A stretch of 64,000 nt of DNA from CAYVLA01 sp964549615 [NCBI: uncultured Thermococci archaeon] (lineage in GTDB: Archaea; CAYQAE01; CAYVLA01), in the NCBI GenBank assembly GCA_964549615.1, contig CAZJVP010000101.1, positions 1 through 64,000 of the forward strand, written 5' to 3'. Made by a program: the position numbers and the translations under genes. Positions within the stretch are counted from its first letter, which is position 1; every line of letters starts with the position of its first letter. Under the pieces are notes generated by a model, which had not been told where the DNA came from, ran no database searches, and saw nothing but the letters and a program-made list of their open reading frames with translations. Shown in pieces: positions 1-7,678 of the stretch.

Positions 1-293
1 ATCGTGGGCTCGGAGATCTCCCTGACCACTATGGCTCCTCCCTTCTTGAGCAGGGACACCTGCCTGTTGGTGCGAAGGTAGGTCTTCCACAGCCAACCCG
101 TCTCGGTGATCGTTGTGTTGTCGCTGAAGTGGAACTCGTGAACCTTGCCGAAGGCATAGTGTGAGGTCAGGATTCCCTCGTGGAGGACCCTCTCCTTCGC
201 CCAGAGCGGCCTGGTCACCGAGATCGTCAGCGCGATTCCCGCGGCGAGGAGGAGAACTGCGATCAATGTGTACGCCTGATCTTCCTTGCTCAA
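1..293 (-). CDS. N-terminal part of a membrane-anchored extracellular protein (cut by window edge)
   Basis: Only the first 97 or so codons are present; the gene runs off the left edge on the minus strand. Translation from the TTG at 293 gives MSKEDQAYTLIAVLLLAAG, then a hydrophobic helix (about residues 8-24), then a polar region with an FSDNTTITETGW stretch that looks like an extracytoplasmic beta-rich domain. The TTG is chosen because a TATA element (ATTTAAGG on the minus strand, about 316-323) lies 26 bases upstream, the spacing of a leaderless archaeal transcript. I do not recognise the family. It may be a single-pass surface protein or a sensor; nothing more can be said without the rest of the gene. 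Confidence 0.6.
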   Translation of the reverse strand, partial: MSKEDQAYTLIAVLLLAAGIALTISVTRPLWAKERVLHEGILTSHYAFGKVHEFHFSDNTTITETGWLWKTYLRTNRQVSLLKKGGAIVVREISEPT

Positions 294-472
294 CGGCGGG
301 GCGAGGCAGGCCGCTCCTTAAATGTCTCACGGGCGCGAATGGGGCCGTCTAAACGATCTTCTACACGGCCCTGCGCTTTTTCATCACCCCTGTTTATCAA
401 GAATGGGCAAAATTCTACAACTCGGGCCGAAAATGGCCGGCCCCGCCCTACAATTCAACGCATTCCGATATC

Positions 473-480
473 TTTTTAAG
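473..480 (+). promoter_or_regulatory. TATA box driving the tandem structured RNA
   Basis: TTTTTAAG in an AT-rich patch (about 468-480) within GC-rich DNA. The expected transcription start is near 500-505, which falls just before the first stable hairpin of the structured RNA (508-522). No credible plus-strand reading frame begins there, so the promoter most simply serves a non-coding RNA. Confidence 0.55.
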
Positions 481-523
481 TAATCGTGGTAATTATCGGA
501 CGCTTTGGTCTGCAGGGCAGACA

Positions 524-849
524 GGAAGCGGACATCACGGGAAAACGGTTCCAGGCCCCTCCGGGGGTCCCGGGATCGGTGATGAACGCCCGTATGTTCT
601 CGGGCCTCGTGTTCGAGGATGTGCGGGTGCATGGGCCATGGGATTGATCCGATGCATTCGGTTTTTTCCCCGGATGCGACGGAGAAGATGGTCTTCCCGC
701 AAGGATCTCGCCCCGTTGAGGCGTGACCTATCCCGGAAATCCCGCGAAGGATGGGTTACAGGGGTGAGCAAAGGAGCAGGCCTCCAGACCCAAGCCTCAA
801 GAGAGGGCTGGTGGCCTGGTCTTTCCGCTTCCCTGCAAACCTGCGGGCC
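524..849 (+). repeat. Structured RNA, copy A
   Basis: Order of elements: GGAAGCGGA (524-532); helix CATCAC/GTGATG (533-538 with 579-584); hairpin CCTCG/CGAGG (about 606-619) and GCATTCGG/CCGGATGC (about 654-677); small GCAA-loop hairpin (695-705); helix CTCGCCCC/GGGGTGAG (707-714 with 761-768) enclosing CCTATCC/GGATGGG (727-733 with 749-755) with a 15-base loop; the conserved strand GCAAAGGAGCAGG (768-780); helix CAGGCC/GGCCTG (777-782 with 813-818) enclosing a hairpin with loop AAGA (799-802); and TCCGCTTCC (824-832), able to pair with 524-532 or, more stably, as a 12-base-pair local helix with 850-861. Every element has a counterpart in copy B. Confidence 0.65.
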
Positions 850-860
850 GGAAGCGGAAA

Positions 861-1163
861 GGAGGCGGATGTCGCCCGGAATGGACGTCAGGCTTCGGCC
901 TGATGTCGGCGCTCGACGCGTCCGTGCGAAAGCACGACGCGTGAGGCCGCTGGGAGCGACTCGCTTTTCCCGAGGTTCCGTCGGGAAAGGCGAAGAACGG
1001 CTGGCATCCCGTAAAGGGACTTGCCCCGCTGAGGAACGGAGCGTCCGGAACCTCCCATAAAGGACGCCTCGGGGGGTAAGCAAAGGAGCAGGTTTCCAGA
1101 CCCGATCCTCAAGAGAGGATGGTGACCTGCTCTGTGTCCGCCTCCCCGCAAATCGGGCCCGCA
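861..1163 (+). repeat. Structured RNA, copy B
   Basis: Same order of elements as copy A with compensatory changes. GGAGGCGGA (861-869) pairs with TCCGCCTCC (1137-1145), where copy A has A-T in place of one G-C pair. CTTGCCCC/GGGGTAAG (1020-1027 with 1073-1080) replaces CTCGCCCC/GGGGTGAG. GCGTCC/GGACGC (1041-1046 with 1062-1067) replaces CCTATCC/GGATGGG, again around a 15-base loop of related sequence. The strand GCAAAGGAGCAGG is identical (1080-1092). GAGCAGGT/ACCTGCTC (1086-1093 with 1125-1132) encloses ATCCTC-AAGA-GAGGAT (1105-1120). A GTAA-type loop hairpin (1007-1019) sits just before the long helix in both copies. Loops are conserved and stems covary, which is the signature of selection on RNA structure. 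Confidence 0.65.
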
Positions 1164-1451
1164 TGACCTTTTCTTCGTTGCGCCCACGCTGTGTTGAACC
1201 ATCGAGGTGCCTGCGCGGACCTACCGTGTTCCTGACCCCATGCCTGGGGTCGAACGCGGGTCGAGGATCTTGCCGGAAGGCGAGACGAAGGCGACTTGGG
1301 CCTGCTTTCCGGTTCTTCCCATTTCCCGCCTCTGAGCTCCTGCCCAACCGTACACATTCCCATCGGTAGACAGTTTGTTGCGGTCCATGAAACCCCATCG
1401 GGGTCGAAGGCTCGAGAGATTTTTCAGCCCGTGGGCTGGCGTTGGGCCGAG

Positions 1452-2324
1452 TTGCCGATCGAATTCGAGGTTCTCAAGGAATGCGCGGCAGAGCTGTACT
1501 GGACGGCGCTGAGGCTCCTTCCTCGCGACGTTCTGGCATGCCTGGAGAAGGCCCAGCGTTCGGAGGATGACCCGCGGGCATCATCGATACTGGGATGCAT
1601 GCTTGAGAACGCGAGGCTGGCGCGGGACGCATCCCAGATGCTGTGCCAGGACAGCGGCATACCGGTTTTCCTCGTCCGCGTGGGAAGGGAGTGCACCTTT
1701 TCGTGCGATCCCGCGGAGGCTCTCTCGGCTGGGGTGGAGAAGGCGACGAGGCAACACTCCATCAGGGCCAATTGCGTCGACGTCCTGAAAAGGACGAACT
1801 CCGGGACGAATCGAGGCAGAGAGTACCCGATCGTGCATCTCTTTGTCGGCGGTGAGGGTCGTGGAGCAGAGGTGACGCTGCTGGCAAAGGGGTCGGGTTC
1901 GGAGCATCGAAGCAGGCTCGGGATGCTGAACCCAATCCAGGGTCTGGAGGGTGCAAGGGAGTTCATCCTGAGGGCGGTTGCCGAGGGCGCACCCTTCTCC
2001 TGCCCGCCTGTGGTTGTGGGCGTGGGGCTTGGGGGTTCCTTTGACCTTGTTGCTCTGCTCTCAAAGAGGGCTCTTGCCCGGCCATTGGGAGAGCACAGCG
2101 GGGTCCGCGAGTTGGCCATCCTGGAGCAAGAGCTCTTGGATGACGTGAACTCGCTCGGGATCGGACCAATGGGCCTCGGAGGAAGGTCGACGGCACTCTG
2201 GGTGTCGGTGGAGGCGGCCGACACCCACATCACGTGCAACCCAGTGTCGGTCAACCTCGGGTGCTGGGTCCACCGGAGGGCGACGGCGGACGTGACGGAG
2301 GAAGGGTTCAGGCTTCGGAGCTGA
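1452..2324 (+). CDS. Fumarate hydratase class I, alpha subunit
   Basis: Catalyses fumarate + water to (S)-malate as a heteromer with the following gene, in the cytosolic citric-acid-cycle branch. The protein has the class I iron-sulfur hydro-lyase pattern: helix-rich start ending LPRDV, then CQDSG (Cys near residue 65) and a second cluster Cys before PPVVVGVGLGG. With the TTG start at 1452 the length is 290 residues, normal for the archaeal split enzyme; upstream in-frame codons encode an unconvincing Ser/Pro-rich extension. An AT-rich element (GATTTTTC, about 1417-1424) lies about 30 bases before this TTG. The stop codon overlaps the ATG of the beta subunit (TGATG), so the two are translationally coupled. 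A tartrate dehydratase is the main alternative for this family. Confidence 0.88.
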   Translation: MPIEFEVLKECAAELYWTALRLLPRDVLACLEKAQRSEDDPRASSILGCMLENARLARDASQMLCQDSGIPVFLVRVGRECTFSCDPAEALSAGVEKATRQHSIRANCVDVLKRTNSGTNRGREYPIVHLFVGGEGRGAEVTLLAKGSGSEHRSRLGMLNPIQGLEGAREFILRAVAEGAPFSCPPVVVGVGLGGSFDLVALLSKRALARPLGEHSGVRELAILEQELLDDVNSLGIGPMGLGGRSTALWVSVEAADTHITCNPVSVNLGCWVHRRATADVTEEGFRLRS

Positions 2325-2950
2325 TGGGTTTGATCGAGCTTCGCACTCCTCTCAGCGCCCGGCGGGTGAGATCGCTCGAAGTAGGGGACGAGATCTGCAT
2401 CTCGGGCGCGTTGTACTCGATGCGGGACCAGGCGAGCGCAAGGATCCTGAACCTCCTAAAGGAAGGCAAACCCCTCCCGGCGGACCTCGCGGGAAGCGTC
2501 GTCCTCCACGCGGGGCCCGCGCTGGACAGGCACGAGGGCCGCCTCAGAGTTGTCTCCATAGGCCCGACGACCTCGGCCAGGATGAACTCGGTCATGCCCG
2601 ACCTCATCCGGCTTTTGAAGATCAGATGCGTTATCGGGAAGGGCGGGATGGGGGACGATGTCCTCAGGGCGATGGCGCAGACAGGGTGCGTGTATGCCTC
2701 GGGCATAGGAGGCTGCGCGGCACTATACAGTCGCGCGGTGAAGGCGGTAGGCCGGGTGGTGTGGGAGGAGATGGGTCCGGAGGCCCTGCACGAGCTTGAG
2801 GTTGAGAAGTTCGGGCCGCTCATCGTAACGATGGATGCCCGGGGGCGAAGCCTTCACAAGGAGGTCTCAGGGCGCACGGGCAGGAGCCTGAAGAGGATAC
2901 TTGCCCGAAGAAGGGCCGGCGGTGCGGCGAGCACGTCCGGGCGGAGTTAG
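2324..2950 (+). CDS. Fumarate hydratase class I, beta subunit
   Basis: C-terminal half of class I fumarase, 208 residues. Visible family features are the start IELRTPLS, the GDEICISGALYSMRDQA segment, HAGP, and the swivelling-domain stretch ending GKGGMG followed by CAALYSRAVKAV. It supplies part of the active site to the alpha subunit. The ATG at 2324 overlaps the alpha stop by one base. Archaea normally encode the enzyme as two adjacent genes like these. The last 20 or so residues are Arg/Gly/Ser-rich and look like a disordered tail. Confidence 0.88.
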   Translation: MGLIELRTPLSARRVRSLEVGDEICISGALYSMRDQASARILNLLKEGKPLPADLAGSVVLHAGPALDRHEGRLRVVSIGPTTSARMNSVMPDLIRLLKIRCVIGKGGMGDDVLRAMAQTGCVYASGIGGCAALYSRAVKAVGRVVWEEMGPEALHELEVEKFGPLIVTMDARGRSLHKEVSGRTGRSLKRILARRRAGGAASTSGRS

Positions 2951-2974
2951 TCAGGGTGATTGGAGCAGGTTGGG

Positions 2975-4351
2975 ATGAGTTTTCTCGTCAAGAATCGGGA
3001 TGATCTGATTGGAAGGGGCTTGACCCCTGCCGACAGGAAGGCGAGGGCGGATCTTCTGGACATCGTGGAGGCCTCCCTGCGGGCTGTTGATCCCTATGGC
3101 CTGGTCAAGCAAGCCCTTCGCTTAGAGGGCGACACGCTTTGGGCCGGCCAGGAAAGGATCGATCTTTCCAGGACGGGCAAGATCTTCCTTGCCGGCGCGG
3201 GAAAGGCCTGCTTCAAGATGGCACGCGCGGCCCATGAGATCCTTGCAGGAAGGGTTGAGCGCGGAGTTTTCAACGTGCCTGAGAAGCCGCCCAGCGGCCT
3301 TGGGGATGGATTCACGTTCCACGTTGCGGGCCACCCAAAGCCCGACGAGGCCGGACTAAAGGGAGCCAAGGAGATCGTTGCCATGGCCAGGGAGGCCGGG
3401 CCCGATGACCTCTTCATAATGCTCATATCGGGCGGGGGGTCGGCGCTGCTACCTTACCCCGCCGGCGGCATAACGCTCGAGGACAAGAGGCAGTTGACCT
3501 CCCTCCTGCTTGCCTGTGGGGCAAGGATCGACGAGATCAACTGCGTGCGGAAGCACATCTCCGAGGTCAAGGGCGGCAGGCTTGCCCAGGCGGCCTACCC
3601 CGCAAGGGTGATCAGCCTGATCGTCTCGGACGTCGTGGGGGATCCCGTTGAATCCATAGCCTCGGGGCCGACCTCTCCCGATCCCTCCACGTTCCAGGAT
3701 GCAGCGGCGGTTCTAAGGCGATATGGAATCTACGACCGCGTGCCGGACAGAGTCAGATCAAGGATCGAGAGGGGTCTGAGAGGGGAGGTTGACGAGACGC
3801 CGAAGCCGGGCGACCCGGTCCTCTCCCGCGTCAGGAACCTCATAATCGGCAGCAACAGGGTTGCCCTTGACGCCGCAAGGTCGGCTGGCCAGGAGAGGGG
3901 CTACGCCACCCTCGTCCTGACGGACAGGATGGAGGGGGAGGCGAGGGAGATAGGCATCTTCGCGGCGTCCGTGCTGAACTCCATCGGGTCCGTCGGCCTG
4001 CCTCTGTCGCCCCCCTGTCTGGTCATGATGGGCGGGGAGACCACTGTGACGCTGGCGGGCCCCGGCGACGGCGGAAGAAACCAGGAGCTCGCCCTCTCGG
4101 CCTCAAGGAAGATCGCGGGGCCCGGGCTGCTTCTCAGCCTCGCCACCGATGGGAGGGACGGCCCAACCGACTCGGCCGGGGCACTGGTGGACCGGGAGAC
4201 GTGTCGCCTTGCCGAGCGGATCGGCCTGAGCCCCGAAAAGGCCATTGCCGACAATGCGGAGTACGAGCTCCTCAAGGCCCTTGGATGTCACCTATTCACG
4301 GGGCACACGGGCACGAACGTGTGCGACATCGTGTTCATCCTTGTCCCCTAG
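2975..4351 (+). CDS. Glycerate 2-kinase (MOFRL family)
   Basis: Phosphorylates D-glycerate to 2-phosphoglycerate with ATP, the kinase used by archaea with branched Entner-Doudoroff routes or in glyoxylate/serine metabolism. Family features: N-terminal MSFLVKNRDDL and ALRAVDP-like segment, GAGKAC, GHPKPD, the SGGGSALL glycine loop, VSDVVGDP, SGPTSPDPST, and the C-terminal MOFRL domain with GGETTVT, GRNQELAL and ATDGRDGPTD. Length is 458 residues, normal. I prefer the ATG at 2975 because the conserved N-terminus starts there; an in-frame TTG at 2960 would add five residues. It lies 24 bases after the fumarase beta gene and is probably cotranscribed with it. Confidence 0.9.
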   Translation: MSFLVKNRDDLIGRGLTPADRKARADLLDIVEASLRAVDPYGLVKQALRLEGDTLWAGQERIDLSRTGKIFLAGAGKACFKMARAAHEILAGRVERGVFNVPEKPPSGLGDGFTFHVAGHPKPDEAGLKGAKEIVAMAREAGPDDLFIMLISGGGSALLPYPAGGITLEDKRQLTSLLLACGARIDEINCVRKHISEVKGGRLAQAAYPARVISLIVSDVVGDPVESIASGPTSPDPSTFQDAAAVLRRYGIYDRVPDRVRSRIERGLRGEVDETPKPGDPVLSRVRNLIIGSNRVALDAARSAGQERGYATLVLTDRMEGEAREIGIFAASVLNSIGSVGLPLSPPCLVMMGGETTVTLAGPGDGGRNQELALSASRKIAGPGLLLSLATDGRDGPTDSAGALVDRETCRLAERIGLSPEKAIADNAEYELLKALGCHLFTGHTGTNVCDIVFILVP

Positions 4352-4362
4352 GTCGATGGTCG

Positions 4363-5019
4363 ATGGATTGGCCAAGCCGGCTAGAGAAGATTGCGAGTCG
4401 GCTGCGTTCGGCATACGGGCCGCGCCAGAGGAAGAGGGATGATCCGATCGACGTTCTGCTCCGGACCGTTCTATCCCAGAACACATCCGACGCCAACTCC
4501 GACCGGGCCTTCGCCAACCTGAAGTCTCGGTTCCCGACCCTGGAGGACCTTGCCTCGGCTAGCTTGGCGGAGATCCGGCGGGCGATAAAGGTCGGGGGAC
4601 TGCAGAAGAGGAAGGCAAGGGTGATACGAAACCTGTCCAGGCAGCTTGCAAAGCGCGGATTGGCGCTTGAAGGGCTGGATGACCAGCGGGCTAGGAGATA
4701 CCTTAGGTCCCTGGAGGGGGTAGGCCCCAAGACGGCCTCCTGCGTACTGCTCTTCGGCCTAGGGAGGGATGTCATGCCAGTCGACACGCATGTCTACAGG
4801 CTCTCCAGGAGGATCGGGCTTCTCGACCAAAATGTGCCCGTCCACAGGGCAGAGCTGGAGCTTGAAAGGGTCGTCCCGCCGAAGATGAGGTACCATCTTC
4901 ACCTGGACCTCATAGAACACGGCAGGAAGGTGTGCCGGCCGGCAAGGCCCAGATGCGACGCCTGCTTGATAGCCGACCTGTGCGACTATGCGAGGTCCGA
5001 GGCCAGCGGCAAGAGGTAA
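4363..5019 (+). CDS. nth: Endonuclease III (HhH-GPD base-excision DNA glycosylase)
   Basis: Removes oxidised pyrimidines and cleaves the abasic site. The 218-residue protein shows the helix-hairpin-helix GVGPKTASC with the catalytic Lys, the catalytic Asp in PVDTHVYRLSRR, and the C-terminal [4Fe-4S] motif C-x6-C-x2-C-x5-C starting at CRPARPRC. LSQNTSD near the N-terminus is also typical. The ATG at 4363 lies 11 bases after the glycerate kinase stop, so the gene is probably at the end of the fumarase-kinase transcript. A related mismatch glycosylase specificity cannot be excluded from sequence alone. Confidence 0.9.
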   Translation: MDWPSRLEKIASRLRSAYGPRQRKRDDPIDVLLRTVLSQNTSDANSDRAFANLKSRFPTLEDLASASLAEIRRAIKVGGLQKRKARVIRNLSRQLAKRGLALEGLDDQRARRYLRSLEGVGPKTASCVLLFGLGRDVMPVDTHVYRLSRRIGLLDQNVPVHRAELELERVVPPKMRYHLHLDLIEHGRKVCRPARPRCDACLIADLCDYARSEASGKR

Positions 5020-5101
5020 GTAAGGGAGAACCTTCCTCTTGCCCACGGGGCTCGAGTCCTCGGGGGAAAGATATTTTTCCGCACACAGGCCGAGCCAAGC
5101 C

Positions 5102-5938
5102 GTGCCCCGGGGAAAGCGGCGTGCCCTCATCATCCTCCTGCTTGCACTAGCCGCCTTGCCCCGCTGCTTGTCCCAGACGAACAGTGGAGCGAACGGGTAC
5201 TACCTGGTCATGGACCTGACCGTGTCATCCCGCGGGACGGTTGCTTTCTACGGCGAGACGAACAGGCTACCGGTGAGCCTTGACCCCAGGCTTGGCAGCC
5301 TAGCGCCGAAGGACGGCCGCTTTGCAAACACGACCGACCTCTTGACGACCAAGGACGGGCTCAACTGGACCCTGAGGCTGGCGATGGTCCATGACTACTC
5401 CAACGTTTTCATCAACGTCTATCTGCCGGTCGGTGCCAGCGTGATGTCGGTTAGCCCGGGCAACTGGACCATCCTACCCGACAAGAAGAGCTTGGTGGTG
5501 AACTTCCAGGGAAGCTTCAGGTCGGGGGATGAGCTCTGCATCAGGTACCAGCTTGGCGGCGGCTCTTCGCCCAAGGTGGGGGGCTACGCCATCACGGCCA
5601 TCGGTGCCGCGGGGATCTGCGCGGTGGCAGTTGTCGGATTCAAGCTCCTGTGGCCGAGGTTTCGCCCTAGCCCCCCTGTTCCGCCGGTGGCGATCGATCA
5701 GGCTAAGATGGACGCGATCCTTCCGACCCTGAATGAGCGGGAGAGGCTGGTGCTGGAAGCCATCGTCAAGGAGGGGGGTAGGGTCTCTCAGAGGAAGCTG
5801 AAGCACATCTGTGATCTGCCCAAGTCCACACTGAGCAGGGTCACCGATGAGCTCCAACGGAAGGGATTGGTCCGCAAGATCCCTGTCGGACAGACCAACG
5901 AGCTGAGGGTGGACGAGCGGCTTCTCTCAAACGGATAG
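5102..5938 (+). CDS. Membrane-anchored winged-helix regulator with extracytoplasmic sensor domain
   Basis: Probable one-component transmembrane transcription regulator of 278 residues. Order: signal peptide (MPRGKRRALIILLLALAALP), an extracytoplasmic domain with several N-x-S/T sequons (about 25-160), a transmembrane helix (about 161-183), a short Pro-rich linker, and a C-terminal cytoplasmic MarR-like winged helix (about 210-278) with the recognition segment LPKSTLSRVTDELQRKGLV. The GTG at 5102 is chosen because ATATTTTTC (about 5071-5079) lies 27 bases upstream, giving a leaderless message. It follows nth by about 80 bases with its own promoter. The ligand and target genes are unknown; autoregulation is common in this type. 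Confidence 0.72.
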   Translation: MPRGKRRALIILLLALAALPRCLSQTNSGANGYYLVMDLTVSSRGTVAFYGETNRLPVSLDPRLGSLAPKDGRFANTTDLLTTKDGLNWTLRLAMVHDYSNVFINVYLPVGASVMSVSPGNWTILPDKKSLVVNFQGSFRSGDELCIRYQLGGGSSPKVGGYAITAIGAAGICAVAVVGFKLLWPRFRPSPPVPPVAIDQAKMDAILPTLNERERLVLEAIVKEGGRVSQRKLKHICDLPKSTLSRVTDELQRKGLVRKIPVGQTNELRVDERLLSNG

Positions 5939-5949
5939 GCGAGCCGGCA

Positions 5950-6489
5950 CTACTTGACTATCTGGAGTATCTCCTTGAACTTTGGACCCTGTGCAACCCT
6001 GAGGAGTTCGAAGAGCGCGGTCTCGGTGCTTGTGAGCGCTGCGCCAAGGTCCCTCATCTTGATCAGGGCGATCTGCTTGTTCTCCCTGGTCCTCGAGGAC
6101 ACCGCGTCGGCGACGACCTCGACCTCGTATCCCGCGCCAAGGAGGTCCATGGCGGTCTGGTATATGCAGACGTGGGCCTCGATGCCGGTCAGGATCACCT
6201 GCCTGCGCCCCAGCGACTTGAGTTCGTCCACGAAGCGCTTTTCGCCCCAGCAGCTGAAGCTGAACTTCTCCACCGGCTTGAGGCCGGCGAGGAGCTCTGC
6301 GATCTCCGGCACCGTGGGGCCTAGGCCTTGAGGATTCTGCTCGACCCAGATTATCGGGATGCCGAGGACCTGCGCGCCCCTGATCATCTTCCCGACATTG
6401 GTGAACAGAGCGTCCCTCTCGTGCATGATCTGGGCGAGCTTTCCTTGGATGTCAACGACCAGCAGAACCGAGTTCTCCCTCGTCAGCAT
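5950..6489 (-). CDS. Isochorismatase-family cysteine hydrolase
   Basis: Cytosolic hydrolase of the nicotinamidase/isochorismatase fold, 179 residues. The catalytic triad is visible: Asp in LLVVDIQGKL, Lys in VEKFSFS, and the nucleophilic Cys in IEAHVCIYQTA, which follows the cis-peptide region LTGIEAH. The overall pattern (VEQNPQGLGPTV) is closest to YcaC-like hydrolases of unknown substrate rather than to nicotinamidases. The ATG at 6489 is chosen because ATATTATAA (about 6511-6519, minus strand) is 26 bases upstream. It converges on the upstream membrane regulator with an 11-base gap. Confidence 0.82.
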   Translation of the reverse strand: MLTRENSVLLVVDIQGKLAQIMHERDALFTNVGKMIRGAQVLGIPIIWVEQNPQGLGPTVPEIAELLAGLKPVEKFSFSCWGEKRFVDELKSLGRRQVILTGIEAHVCIYQTAMDLLGAGYEVEVVADAVSSRTRENKQIALIKMRDLGAALTSTETALFELLRVAQGPKFKEILQIVK

Positions 6490-6574
6490 GGTCGTGCCTG
6501 TCAACCGGCGTTATAATATCTTCGGGGATGGCCCTTCGGGATTGCCCAGATCGCTCCGGTGGCTCAGAAGCCGA

Positions 6575-7519
6575 TCAGGCCTGTCTGGGCATGGGCACGC
6601 CGGCTTTCTCCAGGAGGGCCCGGAGCTTCCCCTTCTCGGCTGCCGTGAGGTTCCGAGCAGGGGGCCTGACGGGGCCCGCGGGGAGCCCCACGAGCTCGAC
6701 GGCCGCCTTCGTTACGTTTGCATCGACGATGCCGGTTGACTTGGCGATCTCATGGAGAAGGTCGTAGAACGGGTAGTTCAGCTTCAGGAGTTCGGCGTTG
6801 GCCTGCTCGTACCGCTTCTCCTCCAGAAGCTGCCAGACGAGAAGCTCGTGCTCGGGCCAGAAGTTGCCGACGTGGGACAGGAAGCCGATGGCCCCGTGCA
6901 TATGGCTCCAGACATGCAGGTTGTTGTTGTCCATGAAGGCGAGCTTGTCGGCGTGGAGCCTGAGCATCTCCCGGTACTGCCACTCCGTGGGAGCGCACCA
7001 CTTGAAGCAGACCACGTTCTTGATCTTGAGGAGCTCGGGCATCAGGGATGGCTGGTGGTTGTAGCCCTGCCAGTAGGTGTTGTAGAGCATGAAGCCCACG
7101 CTGGTGTGTTTGGCGACGAGCCTGTAGAGGCGCAGCACGTCATCGTCGGTTTGTCCCCGGTCATAGAAGGTGGGCGCCATCTGGACCGCGTCGATGCCTA
7201 GATCCTCTACGCACCGGCACAGTTCTATCATCTGTCTTGGATCGGTATGCTGGGCCGAGACCACAAGCGGCACCTTTCCATACGCCTCCTCCGCGAGGGC
7301 CTTTGCCACGGACTTCCGCTCATCGAGGGTCATCGTGGGGAACTCCCCGGCGGCCACGGCAGCCATTAGCACCCCTCGCCCCGTTCGGAATCCGCTCTTC
7401 AGGAGGAAGCGCACGTTCTTCCTGAATCCCTCGAGGTCCAACTCCAGGTTGGGCTTGAAGGGCGTCATCATGGGCACAAATGGGCCCCTCAGTTTTCTTC
7501 GTGCCTCTTCAGCGTCCAC
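6575..7519 (-). CDS. Dihydrodipicolinate synthase-family aldolase/lyase
   Basis: TIM-barrel class I aldolase of the DapA/NAL superfamily, 314 residues from a GTG at 7519. The Schiff-base Lys is in VVCFKWCAP and the catalytic Tyr in FMLYNTYWQG; the N-terminus KLRGPFVPMMTPF is standard. Divergence from true DapA (no GTTGE motif; GVLMAAVAAGEF instead) suggests a keto-acid aldolase or dehydratase acting on sugar acids or other 2-oxo acids. A TATA element (AAAGATATT, about 7556-7564 in plus orientation) lies about 40 bases upstream, so the leader would be short. The frameshifted cupin gene is just upstream in the same orientation. Confidence 0.82.
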   Translation of the reverse strand: MDAEEARRKLRGPFVPMMTPFKPNLELDLEGFRKNVRFLLKSGFRTGRGVLMAAVAAGEFPTMTLDERKSVAKALAEEAYGKVPLVVSAQHTDPRQMIELCRCVEDLGIDAVQMAPTFYDRGQTDDDVLRLYRLVAKHTSVGFMLYNTYWQGYNHQPSLMPELLKIKNVVCFKWCAPTEWQYREMLRLHADKLAFMDNNNLHVWSHMHGAIGFLSHVGNFWPEHELLVWQLLEEKRYEQANAELLKLNYPFYDLLHEIAKSTGIVDANVTKAAVELVGLPAGPVRPPARNLTAAEKGKLRALLEKAGVPMPRQA

Positions 7520-7678
7520 GTCAGCAACTCCGGATCCCGGCTGAAATCCGGCGTTAAAGATATTCCGTCTTTGACGCGCTCCATCGACATGGCGAAGCTG
7601 GTCTGAAGGGTGTCTGTCCCCACCGGCCTGCGCACAAAGGTGCGCACTGCCCAAGCCGCCTTTCGGGCGCAGGACCAC

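Larger units (their letters stand above)
502..1175 (+). ncRNA. Large structured RNA built of two tandem homologous copies
   Basis: The region has no credible protein gene but is packed with stable hairpins closed by classic tetraloops: GTCTGC-AGG-GCAGAC (508-522), GACGTCAGGC-TTCG-GCCTGATGTC (883-906), ACGCGT/ACGCGT around CGTGC-GAAA-GCACG (about 915-943), TTTCCCGA/TCGGGAAA (about 965-988). A TATA box precedes it and a T-rich stretch (about 1167-1175) follows the second copy. The 3' boundary is uncertain: further hairpins (1234-1240 with 1245-1251; 1273-1278 with 1307-1312) could extend the transcript to about 1350. It lacks the conserved cores of RNase P RNA, SRP RNA, tmRNA and the riboswitches I know. 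Function unknown; see the two copy entries for the covariation that supports an RNA fold. Confidence 0.65.

Noticed and set aside
502-1175. RNase P RNA, SRP RNA, tmRNA or cobalamin riboswitch as identity of the structured RNA
   Set aside because: Their universally conserved cores (for example the AGGAAAGTCC and ACAGAAA strands, the SRP GGAAGG/AGCAG loops, the B12 box) are not found, and none occurs as a tandem pair of this shape.
535-1398. 287-codon minus-strand frame across the structured RNA
   Set aside because: Arg/Pro/Ser-rich with no domain, runs antisense through duplicated hairpins, and the promoter is on the other strand.
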